Shown: positions 1 to 8,438 of the stretch, one piece after another | Numbering within the stretch: position 1 is the first letter of the stretch | Layout of the letters: each line of letters opens with the position of its first letter | Position numbers and translations under genes: made by a program | The notes under the pieces: generated by a model | Told to the model about the DNA's origin: nothing | What the model saw: the letters and a program-made list of their open reading frames with translations, nothing else | The model's database searches: none | NCBI GenBank assembly: GCA_029266635.1 | Contig: JAQSWM010000008.1 | Span: forward strand, 62,001 to 126,000 | DNA length: 64,000 nt | Origin: Sphingobacteriaceae bacterium | Lineage (GTDB): Bacteria; Bacteroidota; Bacteroidia; Sphingobacteriales; Sphingobacteriaceae | Reading direction: 5' to 3'

Positions 1-125
1 TTCATTGCCTTCAGGTTGTTGCGTGCCTGGTAATTGCGCACGCCATCCCAAAAAGTACGGCCTTCTTTGCTAAACTTTTCCCAGCTATATTTAACCGGTT
101 CAGACTTCACAAGCCAGTGGTTCAT
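1..125 (-). CDS. EVE domain-containing protein (N-terminus only)
   Basis: The first 41 codons of a gene that runs off the left edge of the window. The protein opens MNHWLVKSEP and soon has WDGVRNYQARNN, the signature of the EVE domain family (thymocyte nuclear protein 1-like, about 140-150 residues). EVE domains belong to the PUA-like fold and are thought to bind modified bases in nucleic acids; the cellular role in bacteria is not settled. The ATG reads from base 125 leftward and the family N-terminus matches it. It lies downstream of mnmE on the same strand with 184 intervening bases in which I see no other gene. Only the N-terminus is visible, so the integrity of the rest cannot be judged. 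Confidence 0.85.
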   Translation of the reverse strand, partial: MNHWLVKSEPVKYSWEKFSKEGRTFWDGVRNYQARNNLKAM

Positions 126-309
126 TCAATAAAATATGTTGTGGGGAGGGTGCTCCGCCGTGTCTTCTAAACTCAAGGTAAAGTTGCCAAAAAGCAACGA
201 TATTCTGAAACGAAAATTCATTGATGAAATTGTTTGAGAAATCTGGTTTCCAATGACGTGAGGTGATGTTGCTTTGAGATTACATTTGGCGGGGGGATGG
301 CGAGGCTTA

Positions 310-1701
310 TTATTTTCCGATACAAAACTTCGAGAAGATATTTTCAAGAAGGTCATCTGTAGTAACGGCACCGGTTATTTCGCCCAGGTAGTACAATGCC
401 TGCTTGATATCAAGCGCCAGGAAATCAGAAGTTATGGGATTTTCTATCCCTTCCAGCACCCGGTTAAGTGCGCCTTCGGTTTTTTGCAGTGCCTCCAGAT
501 GGCGGATGTTACTCACCAGCACATCATCAGTGCTTATTTTGTGGAGGTTTACTTTTTCAAGGATGGCCTCCTTCAGTTCATCAATTCCTTCTGCGTTTTT
601 TGCCGAAATATAAGCAAGGTCGAACTGCTTCAGCTTTCCCGAAAGCTCTTCTGTTAGCAAGTCTGACTTATTTACTACTGCAAGGAAAGGAATATTCAAT
701 CCTCTGAGGTAATTTAATTGTTCGCTGATCTCATTCATGGTTTCAAGAGGATCAATCAGATAGATTACCAGCTTTGCACGCCCGATCTTCTCATGCGTGC
801 GCTCCACGCCTATCGCCTCAATCTTATCGGCAGTTTCACGGATGCCCGCCGTGTCAATGAACCTGAAATTAACGCCGTGAATGATCATCTCATCCTCAAT
901 GGTATCCCGGGTGGTGCCTGCAATTTCCGACACAATCGCCCTTTCTTCGTTCAGTAAAACGTTCAGCAGTGTAGATTTTCCGACGTTCGGTTTGCCCGCA
1001 ATTACCACTGGGACGCCATTTTTCATCACGTTGCCCTGTTCAAAGCTTCTGATCAGTTTATGCAACACATTGTTGATCTGATAGATCAAGCCCTTCAAAT
1101 CATCGCGGTCAGCAAATTCCACATCCTCTTCCGAAAAATCCAGCTCCAGCTCAATCATCGAAGCAAAATGGATGAGTTGCTCCCGAAGGTGCTGCAACTG
1201 TGTAGAGAACCCGCCCCGCATCTGCTGCATGGCCATCTGATGCGATGCCTGAGAGTTTGAAGAAATCAAATCGGCAACCGCCTCCGCCTGCGAGAGGTCC
1301 ATCCCGCCATTCAAAAATGCCCTCAGCGTAAACTCGCCCGGCTTCGCTGCCCTTGCGCCTTTTTTGATCAGCAGCTTGATAATGCTCTCAACTATGAACG
1401 GAGAGCCATGCGTAGAAATCTCAACCACATCTTCTTTGGTGTACGATTTTGGTGCAATGAACAAGGAAACCAACACTTCGTCGAGAATAGTTCCGTCTTC
1501 CTGAATGGTGCCGAAATGAATGGTATGCGAAGCTTGCTTGCTTAAATCCTTCCCTTTAAAAACAGAGTTGATGATGCCGACAGACTGCGGTCCCGAAAGG
1601 CGGATAACCGCAATTGCGCCCACTCCCGATGCTGTAGCCAGGGCTACAATTGTATCTGAAATAACAACAGAATTCGGGCTTGAAGCGTGAGTTTGCGACA
1701 T
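310..1701 (-). CDS. mnmE: tRNA modification GTPase MnmE
   Basis: 463 residues, the normal length for MnmE (TrmE), which with MnmG adds the aminomethyl-type group to uridine 34 of certain tRNAs. The N-terminal folate-binding domain spans about residues 14-125. A G domain is inserted in the helical domain: Walker A GKPNVGKST at 236-244, the TTRD switch near 263-266, DTAG at 283-286 and NKSD further on. The C-terminus carries the invariant FCIGK with catalytic Cys460. The start at 1701 gives a typical N-terminus (VISDTIVALATASG). All key residues are present. It is divergent from the small gene at 1871. Confidence 0.97.
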   Translation of the reverse strand: MSQTHASSPNSVVISDTIVALATASGVGAIAVIRLSGPQSVGIINSVFKGKDLSKQASHTIHFGTIQEDGTILDEVLVSLFIAPKSYTKEDVVEISTHGSPFIVESIIKLLIKKGARAAKPGEFTLRAFLNGGMDLSQAEAVADLISSNSQASHQMAMQQMRGGFSTQLQHLREQLIHFASMIELELDFSEEDVEFADRDDLKGLIYQINNVLHKLIRSFEQGNVMKNGVPVVIAGKPNVGKSTLLNVLLNEERAIVSEIAGTTRDTIEDEMIIHGVNFRFIDTAGIRETADKIEAIGVERTHEKIGRAKLVIYLIDPLETMNEISEQLNYLRGLNIPFLAVVNKSDLLTEELSGKLKQFDLAYISAKNAEGIDELKEAILEKVNLHKISTDDVLVSNIRHLEALQKTEGALNRVLEGIENPITSDFLALDIKQALYYLGEITGAVTTDDLLENIFSKFCIGK

Positions 1702-1870
1702 AACTACAAAGTTCGGCTTTTGATATGAGATTCCAACAGGCCAGAATTATTTTGAAATTGTGCATGCACAAGAGCCCTTTCGGCATTTTTATTGTGCGCA
1801 AGCTCTAACGCCTTATCGCGATTGCATGGAGCAAACAAATTATTAACGAGCCGCTGCTAAAACCTGAATT

Positions 1871-2131
1871 ATGGAACCAGACAATTCGTATAAGGGCTTT
1901 ACGGGAACGGAAGACAGTTTCTTGCTTCACCTGGACCTTCGGGACAACGGTGAGTTGTTGAAACTGCTGGTTAGCCCGGTTGAAGATGATTTCGTGGTAA
2001 CGCTTGATGGCATTCACTTGTGCACGCTGAAACATTACTGCGAATCATGGCATCTTGCAAATGGAAGGATTTCCGACGAGACTGCCGTCAGGATTGGAGA
2101 TGCTATAGAAAACTTTTATAGCACGTCATAA
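1871..2131 (+). CDS. small protein of unknown function
   Basis: 86 residues, soluble, acidic, with no signal peptide or transmembrane segment. I do not recognise the family. It reads as a real gene: it stands alone in a gap between mnmE and mqo, has no competing long ORF, and is followed three to four bases later by a strong terminator hairpin. The sequence has an alternating beta-like first half (LLHLDL, LLKLLVSPV, FVVTLDG) and a helical end, so a small alpha/beta domain is likely. No function can be proposed from context. It is divergent from mnmE across a gap of about 170 bases that should hold both promoters. Confidence 0.65.
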   Translation: MEPDNSYKGFTGTEDSFLLHLDLRDNGELLKLLVSPVEDDFVVTLDGIHLCTLKHYCESWHLANGRISDETAVRIGDAIENFYSTS

Positions 2132-2135
2132 AAAA

Positions 2136-2168
2136 CAAAAGCCCTTTTTCGGAGGGGCTTTTGCTTTT
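2136..2168. terminator. bidirectional Rho-independent terminator
   Basis: A nine-base-pair hairpin (CAAAAGCCC at 2136-2144 pairing with GGGCTTTTG at 2155-2163) followed by CTTTTTC on the plus strand, with an A-run on the other side that serves as a T-tract for the minus strand. It lies between the convergent 86-residue gene and mqo. Confidence 0.85.
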
Positions 2169-2186
2169 TCAAGACACACTTATCCA

Positions 2187-3704
2187 TCATCCTTGTTGGG
2201 GTACTTTTTGCGGATTTGGCGGCAAGCCGAGCACCCGGTGCGTGTATTCTCTAGTTTTATACAACAAGCCTGCATCTTTTCCTAAATCTTTCCCGTAAGC
2301 AGGAATCATTTCTGCCAATCGGGATTGCCATTCCGGCGAGTCAACTTTTTCCTTAAAACATTTTTTCAGCAAGCCCAGCATAATCGACACTGCGGTGGAT
2401 GCCCCGGGCGAAGCGCCAAGCAAAGCCGAAATGCTTCCATCTGCAGAGCTTACCACTTCAGTTCCAAATTCGAGAATGCCGCCATGCTCTTCATCTTTTT
2501 TGATCACCTGCACCCGCTGCCCCGCAATCTCCAGTTCCCAGTCCTCCAGCTTTGCTCCCGGTAAATATTCTTTTAAAGCTTCCAGCCGGTCTTCCGGCGA
2601 CTGCCGCACCTGTTCAATGAGGTATTTGGTTAGCGGGATGTTTTTGAGCCCCGCGGCCAGCATGGGGATGATGTTGTTTGCACGGATGGACAATGGAAGG
2701 TCGAGGAAGGAGCCGTTCTTCAGGAACTTGGTGGAGAAGCCCGCGTATGGGCCAAAGAGTAAGGCTTTTTCTCCGTTGATCATTCTCGAGTCCAGGTGCG
2801 GCACGGACATTGGTGGCGAGCCCACTGCTGCTTTGCCATAAACTTTTGCATTGTGCTGCCTGATGATCTCTGGATTTGTGCACTTCAGCCATTGCCCGCT
2901 AACCGGAAAGCCGCCATAGCCCTTGCCTTCGGGAATGTCCGATTTCTCGAGCAAGGGCAATGAACCGCCGCCGGCACCTATAAACACGAATTTAGCTTTC
3001 ACTTTCCGCGTCGTGGATTTCTCGGTGTCTTTTACTTTTATGAGCCACCTGCCGTCATCCTGACATTCGAGGTTCCGAACTTCGTGGTTGAAGTGCATGG
3101 CAACTCCATCCATTTCCCTCAACCTGTTAAACATACTTCGCGTGAGCGAGCCAAAGTTCACATCCGTGCCGATGTCCATGCGAGTGGCAGCAACTTTCTG
3201 CGATCTTTTCCTGCCACGCATCACCAACGGAATCCATTCGGTAAGTACATCGAAATCTTCGGAGTACTGCATTCCACTGAACAAATGACATTTCTGAAGT
3301 GCTTCGTAGCGCTTTTTCAAAAACTTTACGTTCTTAGCTCCCCAAACAAAACTGATGTGAGGTAGGCTTTTGATGAACGAGCCAGGGGTTTTGATCAGTT
3401 GCCGTTCAACCAGGTAGGCCCAAAACTGTTTAGATACCTCAAACGACTCAGCAACCTTTACGGCCTTGTCGGTTTCGATAGAACCATCGGCAAATTCGGG
3501 CGTGTAGTTCAGCTCACAAAAGGCAGAGTGTCCGGTTCCTGCATTGTTCCATGCATCAGAGCTTTCGGCGGCAGCCACATCAAGCCGCTCAAAAATTTCA
3601 ATGCTGAGGGATGGCTCAAGTTCCTTCAGCAAGACGCCGAGCGTGGCGCTCATAATTCCGGCACCGATGAGGAGTATATCAGGATGGTTGTTTTCGGCAT
3701 GCAT
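2187..3704 (-). CDS. mqo: malate:quinone oxidoreductase
   Basis: 505 residues, the usual MQO length. This membrane-associated FAD enzyme oxidises malate to oxaloacetate and passes electrons to the quinone pool, replacing or supplementing NAD-dependent malate dehydrogenase in the TCA cycle. The N-terminus has the FAD-binding dinucleotide fold (DILLIGAGIMSATLG, near residues 9-23) with the acidic end of strand two (EIFERLD). Typical MQO stretches such as NNAGTGHSA, FVWG, VAATRMDIGTDVNFG and LLGASPGASTAVSIML are all visible. The start at 3704 places the Rossmann motif close to the N-terminus as expected. It looks intact and monocistronic. Confidence 0.96.
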   Translation of the reverse strand: MHAENNHPDILLIGAGIMSATLGVLLKELEPSLSIEIFERLDVAAAESSDAWNNAGTGHSAFCELNYTPEFADGSIETDKAVKVAESFEVSKQFWAYLVERQLIKTPGSFIKSLPHISFVWGAKNVKFLKKRYEALQKCHLFSGMQYSEDFDVLTEWIPLVMRGRKRSQKVAATRMDIGTDVNFGSLTRSMFNRLREMDGVAMHFNHEVRNLECQDDGRWLIKVKDTEKSTTRKVKAKFVFIGAGGGSLPLLEKSDIPEGKGYGGFPVSGQWLKCTNPEIIRQHNAKVYGKAAVGSPPMSVPHLDSRMINGEKALLFGPYAGFSTKFLKNGSFLDLPLSIRANNIIPMLAAGLKNIPLTKYLIEQVRQSPEDRLEALKEYLPGAKLEDWELEIAGQRVQVIKKDEEHGGILEFGTEVVSSADGSISALLGASPGASTAVSIMLGLLKKCFKEKVDSPEWQSRLAEMIPAYGKDLGKDAGLLYKTREYTHRVLGLPPNPQKVPQQG

Positions 3705-3754
3705 GTTAAAATGTATAGAAAGCTAACACGCTACCCTAAAAATAGATTTAGAAT

Positions 3755-6418
3755 TTATCTAGAAGGTTTGTCCCGAACTGAAGCCTGGTTTTTCTTCCCG
3801 CCAAACTTATTGATGTTGAGATTGAACGACATCAGAAAATAACGCGAAAGCCGGTTAGTCTGGCTATCCACAATCACGTTGTCAAACACATCCCGCTCGA
3901 TGCCATTATTCTGATTCAAAAGGTCAAATCCATGAACTCTTACCGAGCCCTTGTTCCCCTTCATGAAGCGGTATTCAAGGTAGGAGTTAATAATAAAAGG
4001 ATTGGTTTTATTAGCGTATGAGTAGCCGCTGTTGATGGATTTCAAAACATCGTAGCCCAGCGTCAAATCTTTGAAGAAAAAGCTTCTGCCGCTTATGCCA
4101 ACATTGAGGGTGTTAGTGCGACGGTCAATAAAGTTTTCGGCTGTGTAATTGGTTTTGTTAATAGCATACGAGGCTTCAAACTCGGCATCTACATGGTTTT
4201 TTATGTCAACCCTAAACTTCAACCCCTGTTTTAGCACCAGATTCTTGCCCACATTACGCTCGTTGTTCGTATAGGCTATGTTATTGCTGAAATTGGCGTT
4301 TCCATAATACGTAGCTGTAAACATGCGCTCGTGGAAAGGCTGTGAAAAAGAGTAATTGCCTTTCAGGTTATAAAAACCGTTTGTGTTCTGATAAGTGGTA
4401 ACCTGGTTGAAGGTATCGGCCAGCAGCATCTTTCGGGTTACAATGCGGTTGCTTACCTGGCTTGCCGAGGCTCCCGCAAAAAACATTCTTCCTGCCTGTA
4501 TATCAGATTCATTATAGTCGAAGGTTACGGTCTGGTTAAATTCCGGTTTCAAGTCAGGATTGCCCGTCACCGTATTCTGAAGGTTGGTGGTGTTGCTGAT
4601 AGGCTGGATCTGTGAAAACGACGGCTGTACGCTCTTGCCATTGTAGTTTGCTGTAAAAGTTTTCTGCTTGCTCAACTTGTACACAAATCGGGCAGTAGGC
4701 ACCCAGTTAAACGTGCGTTTCTCTGTTACAACATCGCGGCTCAGGTCCTCCCCTTTCAATACTCCGGGCTGCACCCCAATCCCAAGAATGTAATTGTATT
4801 TGGCGTTGTACTTTCGATAATTAAGCCCGTATTTATTGGTGACAAACTGGTACTGAAAATCATTGCTCAGGGCTGGATTGAAAGTCTCTGCGCCAGTAAC
4901 AGCATCAACATCGCGTATGTTGCGGCCCGCCCTGGTGTCGGTGCGGTTCCAGTTGTAGCTAAGTTCCAGAAACGATGTTTTGCTGAGAGGCTCGCGGTAA
5001 GATGCATTTAAAATGATGCGATTGTTGTTGTTCTCATTTCCATTGAGTTGATACTGATCTATATTCTTCACCACACCCTTCGAATCGGTATTCAAATAAT
5101 TGTTCTGCATATCGCGGTTGTTATCGCTCTGCGAAACGCTGAAAGTAGTGTACACGCTAAGATTTCTCCCACGTCTCATAAACTTATGGTTCAGTAGCAG
5201 GTTTCCGCTATAAACACCAGATGAGGTTGAATTGCTCAGTTTGCTGTCGCGAAGAGACGTTGTAGTTTTTTGGGTGATAAAAGCAGTGCCGGAGTTATGA
5301 GATGAGGAATGATTTTGAGTAATGCTTGGCGAAAACTTAATGTAATTGAGCGAGTCCAGCTGATATTCAAAGTTCCAGAAGAACTGCCCGGCATCATACC
5401 GGCTGTTGTTGTCGCTGTTGTTGTCTTCATACCGGGTAAATGTTTGATACACATTCTGTCGAAGTGATTTGCTTAGCGTATTGTTGGAACGCCCGTTATA
5501 ATTTAGCCCGCCGTATGATTCCACCCGCTTGCCCCAGTTATTGCGATAGTTGAAACTGGCAGATTGTGCATCGGTAATGCCGTCGCCACCGCCGCCTTTA
5601 ATGTTTGTGTTGTTGAGAGAACCGTTAAAACTCAGCTGCCTGTCGTCTTTAAAGCTATTTCCCCGCAGTGTTGCCACATACCGGCTCTCATTGCCGAGTC
5701 CGCCGGTACTTTGCAGCGTATAGCCTCGCTTCTTATCGGGTTGGATGTTGATATTCAGTACTTTCTTCGGATCTCCGCTCTTTATTCCCGTAAGCTTAGC
5801 CTGATCGCCGTAATCATCTATAAACTGGAGGTTCTGAATTATATCAGCGGGAAGGTTCTGAATAGCTGCCGCAACATCAGAGCCATGAAAATCCTTGCCA
5901 TTGATGCGGAGCTGGGTAAGAGGTTTGCCCTGGACAGTTACATTCCCATCCCGGTCGACCATCACGCCGGGCAGCTTTTTCAGCATCTCATCCACCCCAT
6001 CTCCCTCGCGGACCTTGTAAGCAGCAGCACTGTACTCCACTGTATCTTCTTTTACCTTTACGGGGATTATTCCGGTAATTGTAACCTCTCCGAGCACATT
6101 TGGCGCTTCCTTAAGCCGTATTTCCTGCACGTCAAGTTCAGCTCCGGCTGGTGCTGAGAATGTCTTAACAAATTTTTCAAAACCGATAAACGCTGCCTGC
6201 AAGGTAAATTGCGCTGCCCGCACATTATCAAATTTGAAGGTACCGTTTAGACCGCTCAATGTGGTGAGGCTGTCTTTCTCAAAAAACAATTTCACAGATG
6301 CCGAAGGAAGCCTTAAACCTGCCGAATCAGTTACAATTCCTTTTACAGAAAACGTTTGAGAATACGTGGTAGCAGCTAAAAAAAAGAAGGTTATAACAAG
6401 CAGTAAGCGTCTTTCCAT
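3755..6418 (-). CDS. outer-membrane beta-barrel protein with carboxypeptidase-regulatory domain
   Basis: About 887 residues from the second Met. A signal peptide ends at about YSQ, followed by a carboxypeptidase regulatory-like beta-sandwich (about residues 22-105: VKGIVTDSAGLRLPSASVKLFF), a plug-like domain (MLKKLPGVMVDRDGNVTVQGKPL; RINGKDF) and a long C-terminal beta-barrel rich in Asn and Tyr. This matches the 'outer membrane beta-barrel family' of Bacteroidota, relatives of TonB-dependent receptors whose substrates are mostly unknown. I start at 6418 because a perfect reverse -7 element (CAAATTTA on the plus strand, 6428-6435) would overlap the more upstream ATG at 6430; that upstream ATG remains possible. 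No SusD-like partner lies next to it. Confidence 0.85.
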   Translation of the reverse strand: MERRLLLVITFFFLAATTYSQTFSVKGIVTDSAGLRLPSASVKLFFEKDSLTTLSGLNGTFKFDNVRAAQFTLQAAFIGFEKFVKTFSAPAGAELDVQEIRLKEAPNVLGEVTITGIIPVKVKEDTVEYSAAAYKVREGDGVDEMLKKLPGVMVDRDGNVTVQGKPLTQLRINGKDFHGSDVAAAIQNLPADIIQNLQFIDDYGDQAKLTGIKSGDPKKVLNINIQPDKKRGYTLQSTGGLGNESRYVATLRGNSFKDDRQLSFNGSLNNTNIKGGGGDGITDAQSASFNYRNNWGKRVESYGGLNYNGRSNNTLSKSLRQNVYQTFTRYEDNNSDNNSRYDAGQFFWNFEYQLDSLNYIKFSPSITQNHSSSHNSGTAFITQKTTTSLRDSKLSNSTSSGVYSGNLLLNHKFMRRGRNLSVYTTFSVSQSDNNRDMQNNYLNTDSKGVVKNIDQYQLNGNENNNNRIILNASYREPLSKTSFLELSYNWNRTDTRAGRNIRDVDAVTGAETFNPALSNDFQYQFVTNKYGLNYRKYNAKYNYILGIGVQPGVLKGEDLSRDVVTEKRTFNWVPTARFVYKLSKQKTFTANYNGKSVQPSFSQIQPISNTTNLQNTVTGNPDLKPEFNQTVTFDYNESDIQAGRMFFAGASASQVSNRIVTRKMLLADTFNQVTTYQNTNGFYNLKGNYSFSQPFHERMFTATYYGNANFSNNIAYTNNERNVGKNLVLKQGLKFRVDIKNHVDAEFEASYAINKTNYTAENFIDRRTNTLNVGISGRSFFFKDLTLGYDVLKSINSGYSYANKTNPFIINSYLEYRFMKGNKGSVRVHGFDLLNQNNGIERDVFDNVIVDSQTNRLSRYFLMSFNLNINKFGGKKNQASVRDKPSR

Positions 6419-6501
6419 ACGATGCTCCAAATTTAATCAAAGGCCTGAACTTCCCTATCCGGTAATCAACATGTTACGGCTTGCGGGGCGTAAAAAGGGC
6501 T

Positions 6502-7185
6502 TTAGCGTTCCCAATCCATAAGCCTCATCATTCGCGTGAATTCGGGTTGCAGAGGTGCCTGGATATGAATATTTGCAGAAGTTACGGGATGGGCAAACGA
6601 CACTTCCGAAGCATGTAGCATCATCGTTGTCATTTGCCAGTTCTCCTTGAAGAGCCGGTTTTGTTTATTGCAGCCGTGCGGGCGGTCGCCGATGATTGGG
6701 TGAAGGATGTGGCTGAAGTGCTTCCGGATCTGATGCATCCTTCCGGTTTGCGGGTTGGCTTCTACGAGCGAATACCTGGAGGTTTGATGTGCGCCAAACG
6801 GAACATTTAGTTCTGCCCGTTTCAACGTAACAAAACGGGTGACAGCATCCTGAAGTGTTCCGTTTTCCTTTCGGAGCGGATAATCGATGGTTTGTTCATC
6901 GGGCGTATGCCCCCGAACAATTGCCAGGTATTTTTTAGTTACGAGATTTTCTGCAAAAAGCTTGTGCATGGCCACTTCTACATCTTTATTCAGAGCGAAG
7001 AGCAAGACGCCGGCAGTTTTCCGATCGAGCCTGTGCACAGGATTTACCCATTGCCCGATCTGGTCGCGAAGCATCTGCAAAGCAAACTCACCGGCATCAG
7101 CCGCAATTTTAGAACGATGCACCAGCAAACCATGAGGCTTGTTGATGGCTATCAATTGTTCATCGCGATATAAAATCTCTAACAT
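6502..7185 (-). CDS. truC: RluA-family pseudouridine synthase, TruC-like
   Basis: 227 residues, short for the RluA family and without an S4 domain, as in TruC, which makes pseudouridine 65 in tRNA. The catalytic block HRLDRKTAGVLLFA has the nucleophile Asp54. The KKYLAIVRG strand, the RYSLVEANPQTGRMHQIRKH block and HPIIGDRPHG are all conserved family motifs. The start at 7185 gives the typical opening LEILYRDEQLIAINKPHGLLVH. It is convergent with nothing and divergent from the receiver-like gene at 7331. The assignment to TruC rather than another RluA paralogue rests on length and overall look. Confidence 0.88.
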   Translation of the reverse strand: MLEILYRDEQLIAINKPHGLLVHRSKIAADAGEFALQMLRDQIGQWVNPVHRLDRKTAGVLLFALNKDVEVAMHKLFAENLVTKKYLAIVRGHTPDEQTIDYPLRKENGTLQDAVTRFVTLKRAELNVPFGAHQTSRYSLVEANPQTGRMHQIRKHFSHILHPIIGDRPHGCNKQNRLFKENWQMTTMMLHASEVSFAHPVTSANIHIQAPLQPEFTRMMRLMDWER

Positions 7186-7282
7186 CGCCGCGAAGGTAAG
7201 CCTTAACCATGCATCGGTAAAATGATCATTTGATTTAAAGGTGGGTTTTACCGACTATTTCTATGGCTTCGCCGATTTGCCA

Positions 7283-7313
7283 TTGGCAGCCTTTGGTGAC
7301 TGCGATAGTTTTG
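7283..7313 (+). promoter_or_regulatory. predicted Bacteroidota promoter for the gene at 7331
   Basis: TTG at 7283-7285, a 20-base spacer, then TAGTTTTG at 7306-7313, an exact match to the -7 consensus TAnnTTTG. The ATG at 7331 would follow a short leader, which supports that start over the in-frame ATG at 7241. Confidence 0.6.
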
Positions 7314-7330
7314 AAGCAAATATTAAAATC

Positions 7331-7903
7331 ATGAACTCACCACGGATATTAATTGTAGACAACGAACCTCAAATGATGGACAGGCTAACAGCTGTACTCG
7401 CAAAAAAAGGTTATTGGACCAGTAGCACCAGCACGCAGTTGCCAATTCCGAACAGTTTACAAGGCAGTTATTTCGACCTTGTTGCGTTTGGCAGGAGCAT
7501 CAGCCAGGGCGTAAGGCAATGTTATGAAGACATTTTGCGATTCAACAATCCGAAGCTTCTGGCGCTAACCGGGATAAGCCCTTCGGTTCCCGTTGTTGCC
7601 GAGCAGGTGAGCATGGCCCTAAACCGCAGTCGGCAGCACGATCAGGCTATATCATATATCAATTACGACATCAATGAGGGCAGGCTTGCCGTGATGATGC
7701 TAATCGCAAAAGAATGCGAGGTAGAAATCAGCCTGTACCGCACCAACATCTTCTATGGAACCAGTGAAAAGAGCCTCTTTCAGGAAACCTTATCAGCGGG
7801 CGAGCGATTTGTTAGGTTCGAAGAAAGCGCCCTGAGCGGATTTGGCGCCAAGTTTATGGTGATAAGAGTGGACGGGAAGGTGTTTTACATGAAAAGACTT
7901 TAG
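7331..7903 (+). CDS. degenerate receiver-domain protein of unknown function
   Basis: 190 residues from the ATG chosen because a good promoter lies just upstream; an in-frame ATG at 7241 would add 30 residues upstream of that promoter. The N-terminus looks like a response-regulator receiver (PRILIVDNEPQMMDRL), but the position expected to hold the phosphoacceptor Asp is Gly54 (FDLVAFGRS, where FDLV aligns with the usual strand leading to the Asp), and the acidic pocket is Asp10-Asn11-Glu12. The C-terminal 75 residues (YDINEGRLAVMML onward) form a separate alpha/beta stretch I do not recognise. It is probably a phosphorylation-independent pseudo-receiver. The next gene begins about 50 bases downstream on the same strand. 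Confidence 0.7.
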   Translation: MNSPRILIVDNEPQMMDRLTAVLAKKGYWTSSTSTQLPIPNSLQGSYFDLVAFGRSISQGVRQCYEDILRFNNPKLLALTGISPSVPVVAEQVSMALNRSRQHDQAISYINYDINEGRLAVMMLIAKECEVEISLYRTNIFYGTSEKSLFQETLSAGERFVRFEESALSGFGAKFMVIRVDGKVFYMKRL

Positions 7904-7951
7904 TTGTTGGGTGAAAGCTGCTTTTCCTATATTGGCGCAATTCTATTTAAA

Positions 7952-8437
7952 ATGCGAATCCTCTATACTCTGTTATTTATTTTGACAACAGCTTCTGCCA
8001 TGCACGCACAGGAAAGTTTAAAACCTATGAATTCGAAGGTAACTGCCGTTAGCTTTCGGCTGAAGCCACATGATGACTTGAAGATCGTACTGGATGAATA
8101 TGCAAAGAAGCACAAGATAAAAGCTGCTTTTGTTTTCACCTGCGTGGGAAGCCTTGAGCAAGCAGCGATCAGGTATGCCAATCAGTCAAACACCGATACC
8201 CTCACGGGGCATTTTGAAATAGTATCGCTTACTGGCACGCTTGCGGAGTCCGGCTCACATCTTCACCTTAGCATCAGCGATAGCACAGGCCGGACAATCG
8301 GCGGGCACCTGAAAGAAGGCTCGCTTGTTTATACTACCGCCGAAATTGTGTTGGGCATTCTCCCCGACCTTGTATTCGACAAAGAAGTTGATAATACGTA
8401 CGGATACAAAGAACTGCTGATCAGGAAAAAAGATTAG
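7952..8437 (+). CDS. secreted PPC/DUF296-domain protein
   Basis: 161 residues from the second Met of the open frame, which starts a clear signal peptide (MRILYTLLFILTTASAMHAQ). The mature part matches the PPC (DUF296) domain, known from plant AT-hook proteins and stand-alone bacterial proteins: SFRLKPHDDLKIVLDEYAKK, then AAFVFTCVGSLEQAAIRYA, GTLAESGSHLHLSISDS, GGHLKEGSLVYTTAEIVLG. The HLHLSISD and GGHL histidines correspond to the family's conserved metal/ligand site. A signal peptide in front of this domain is unusual, because the family is usually treated as cytoplasmic or nuclear. The gene is probably co-transcribed with the degenerate receiver gene before it. Confidence 0.82.
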   Translation: MRILYTLLFILTTASAMHAQESLKPMNSKVTAVSFRLKPHDDLKIVLDEYAKKHKIKAAFVFTCVGSLEQAAIRYANQSNTDTLTGHFEIVSLTGTLAESGSHLHLSISDSTGRTIGGHLKEGSLVYTTAEIVLGILPDLVFDKEVDNTYGYKELLIRKKD

Positions 8438-8438
8438 C

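Noticed and set aside
5564-6157. 197-codon plus-strand frame inside the outer-membrane protein gene
   Set aside because: Antisense to conserved regulatory and plug domains; it has no recognisable motifs.
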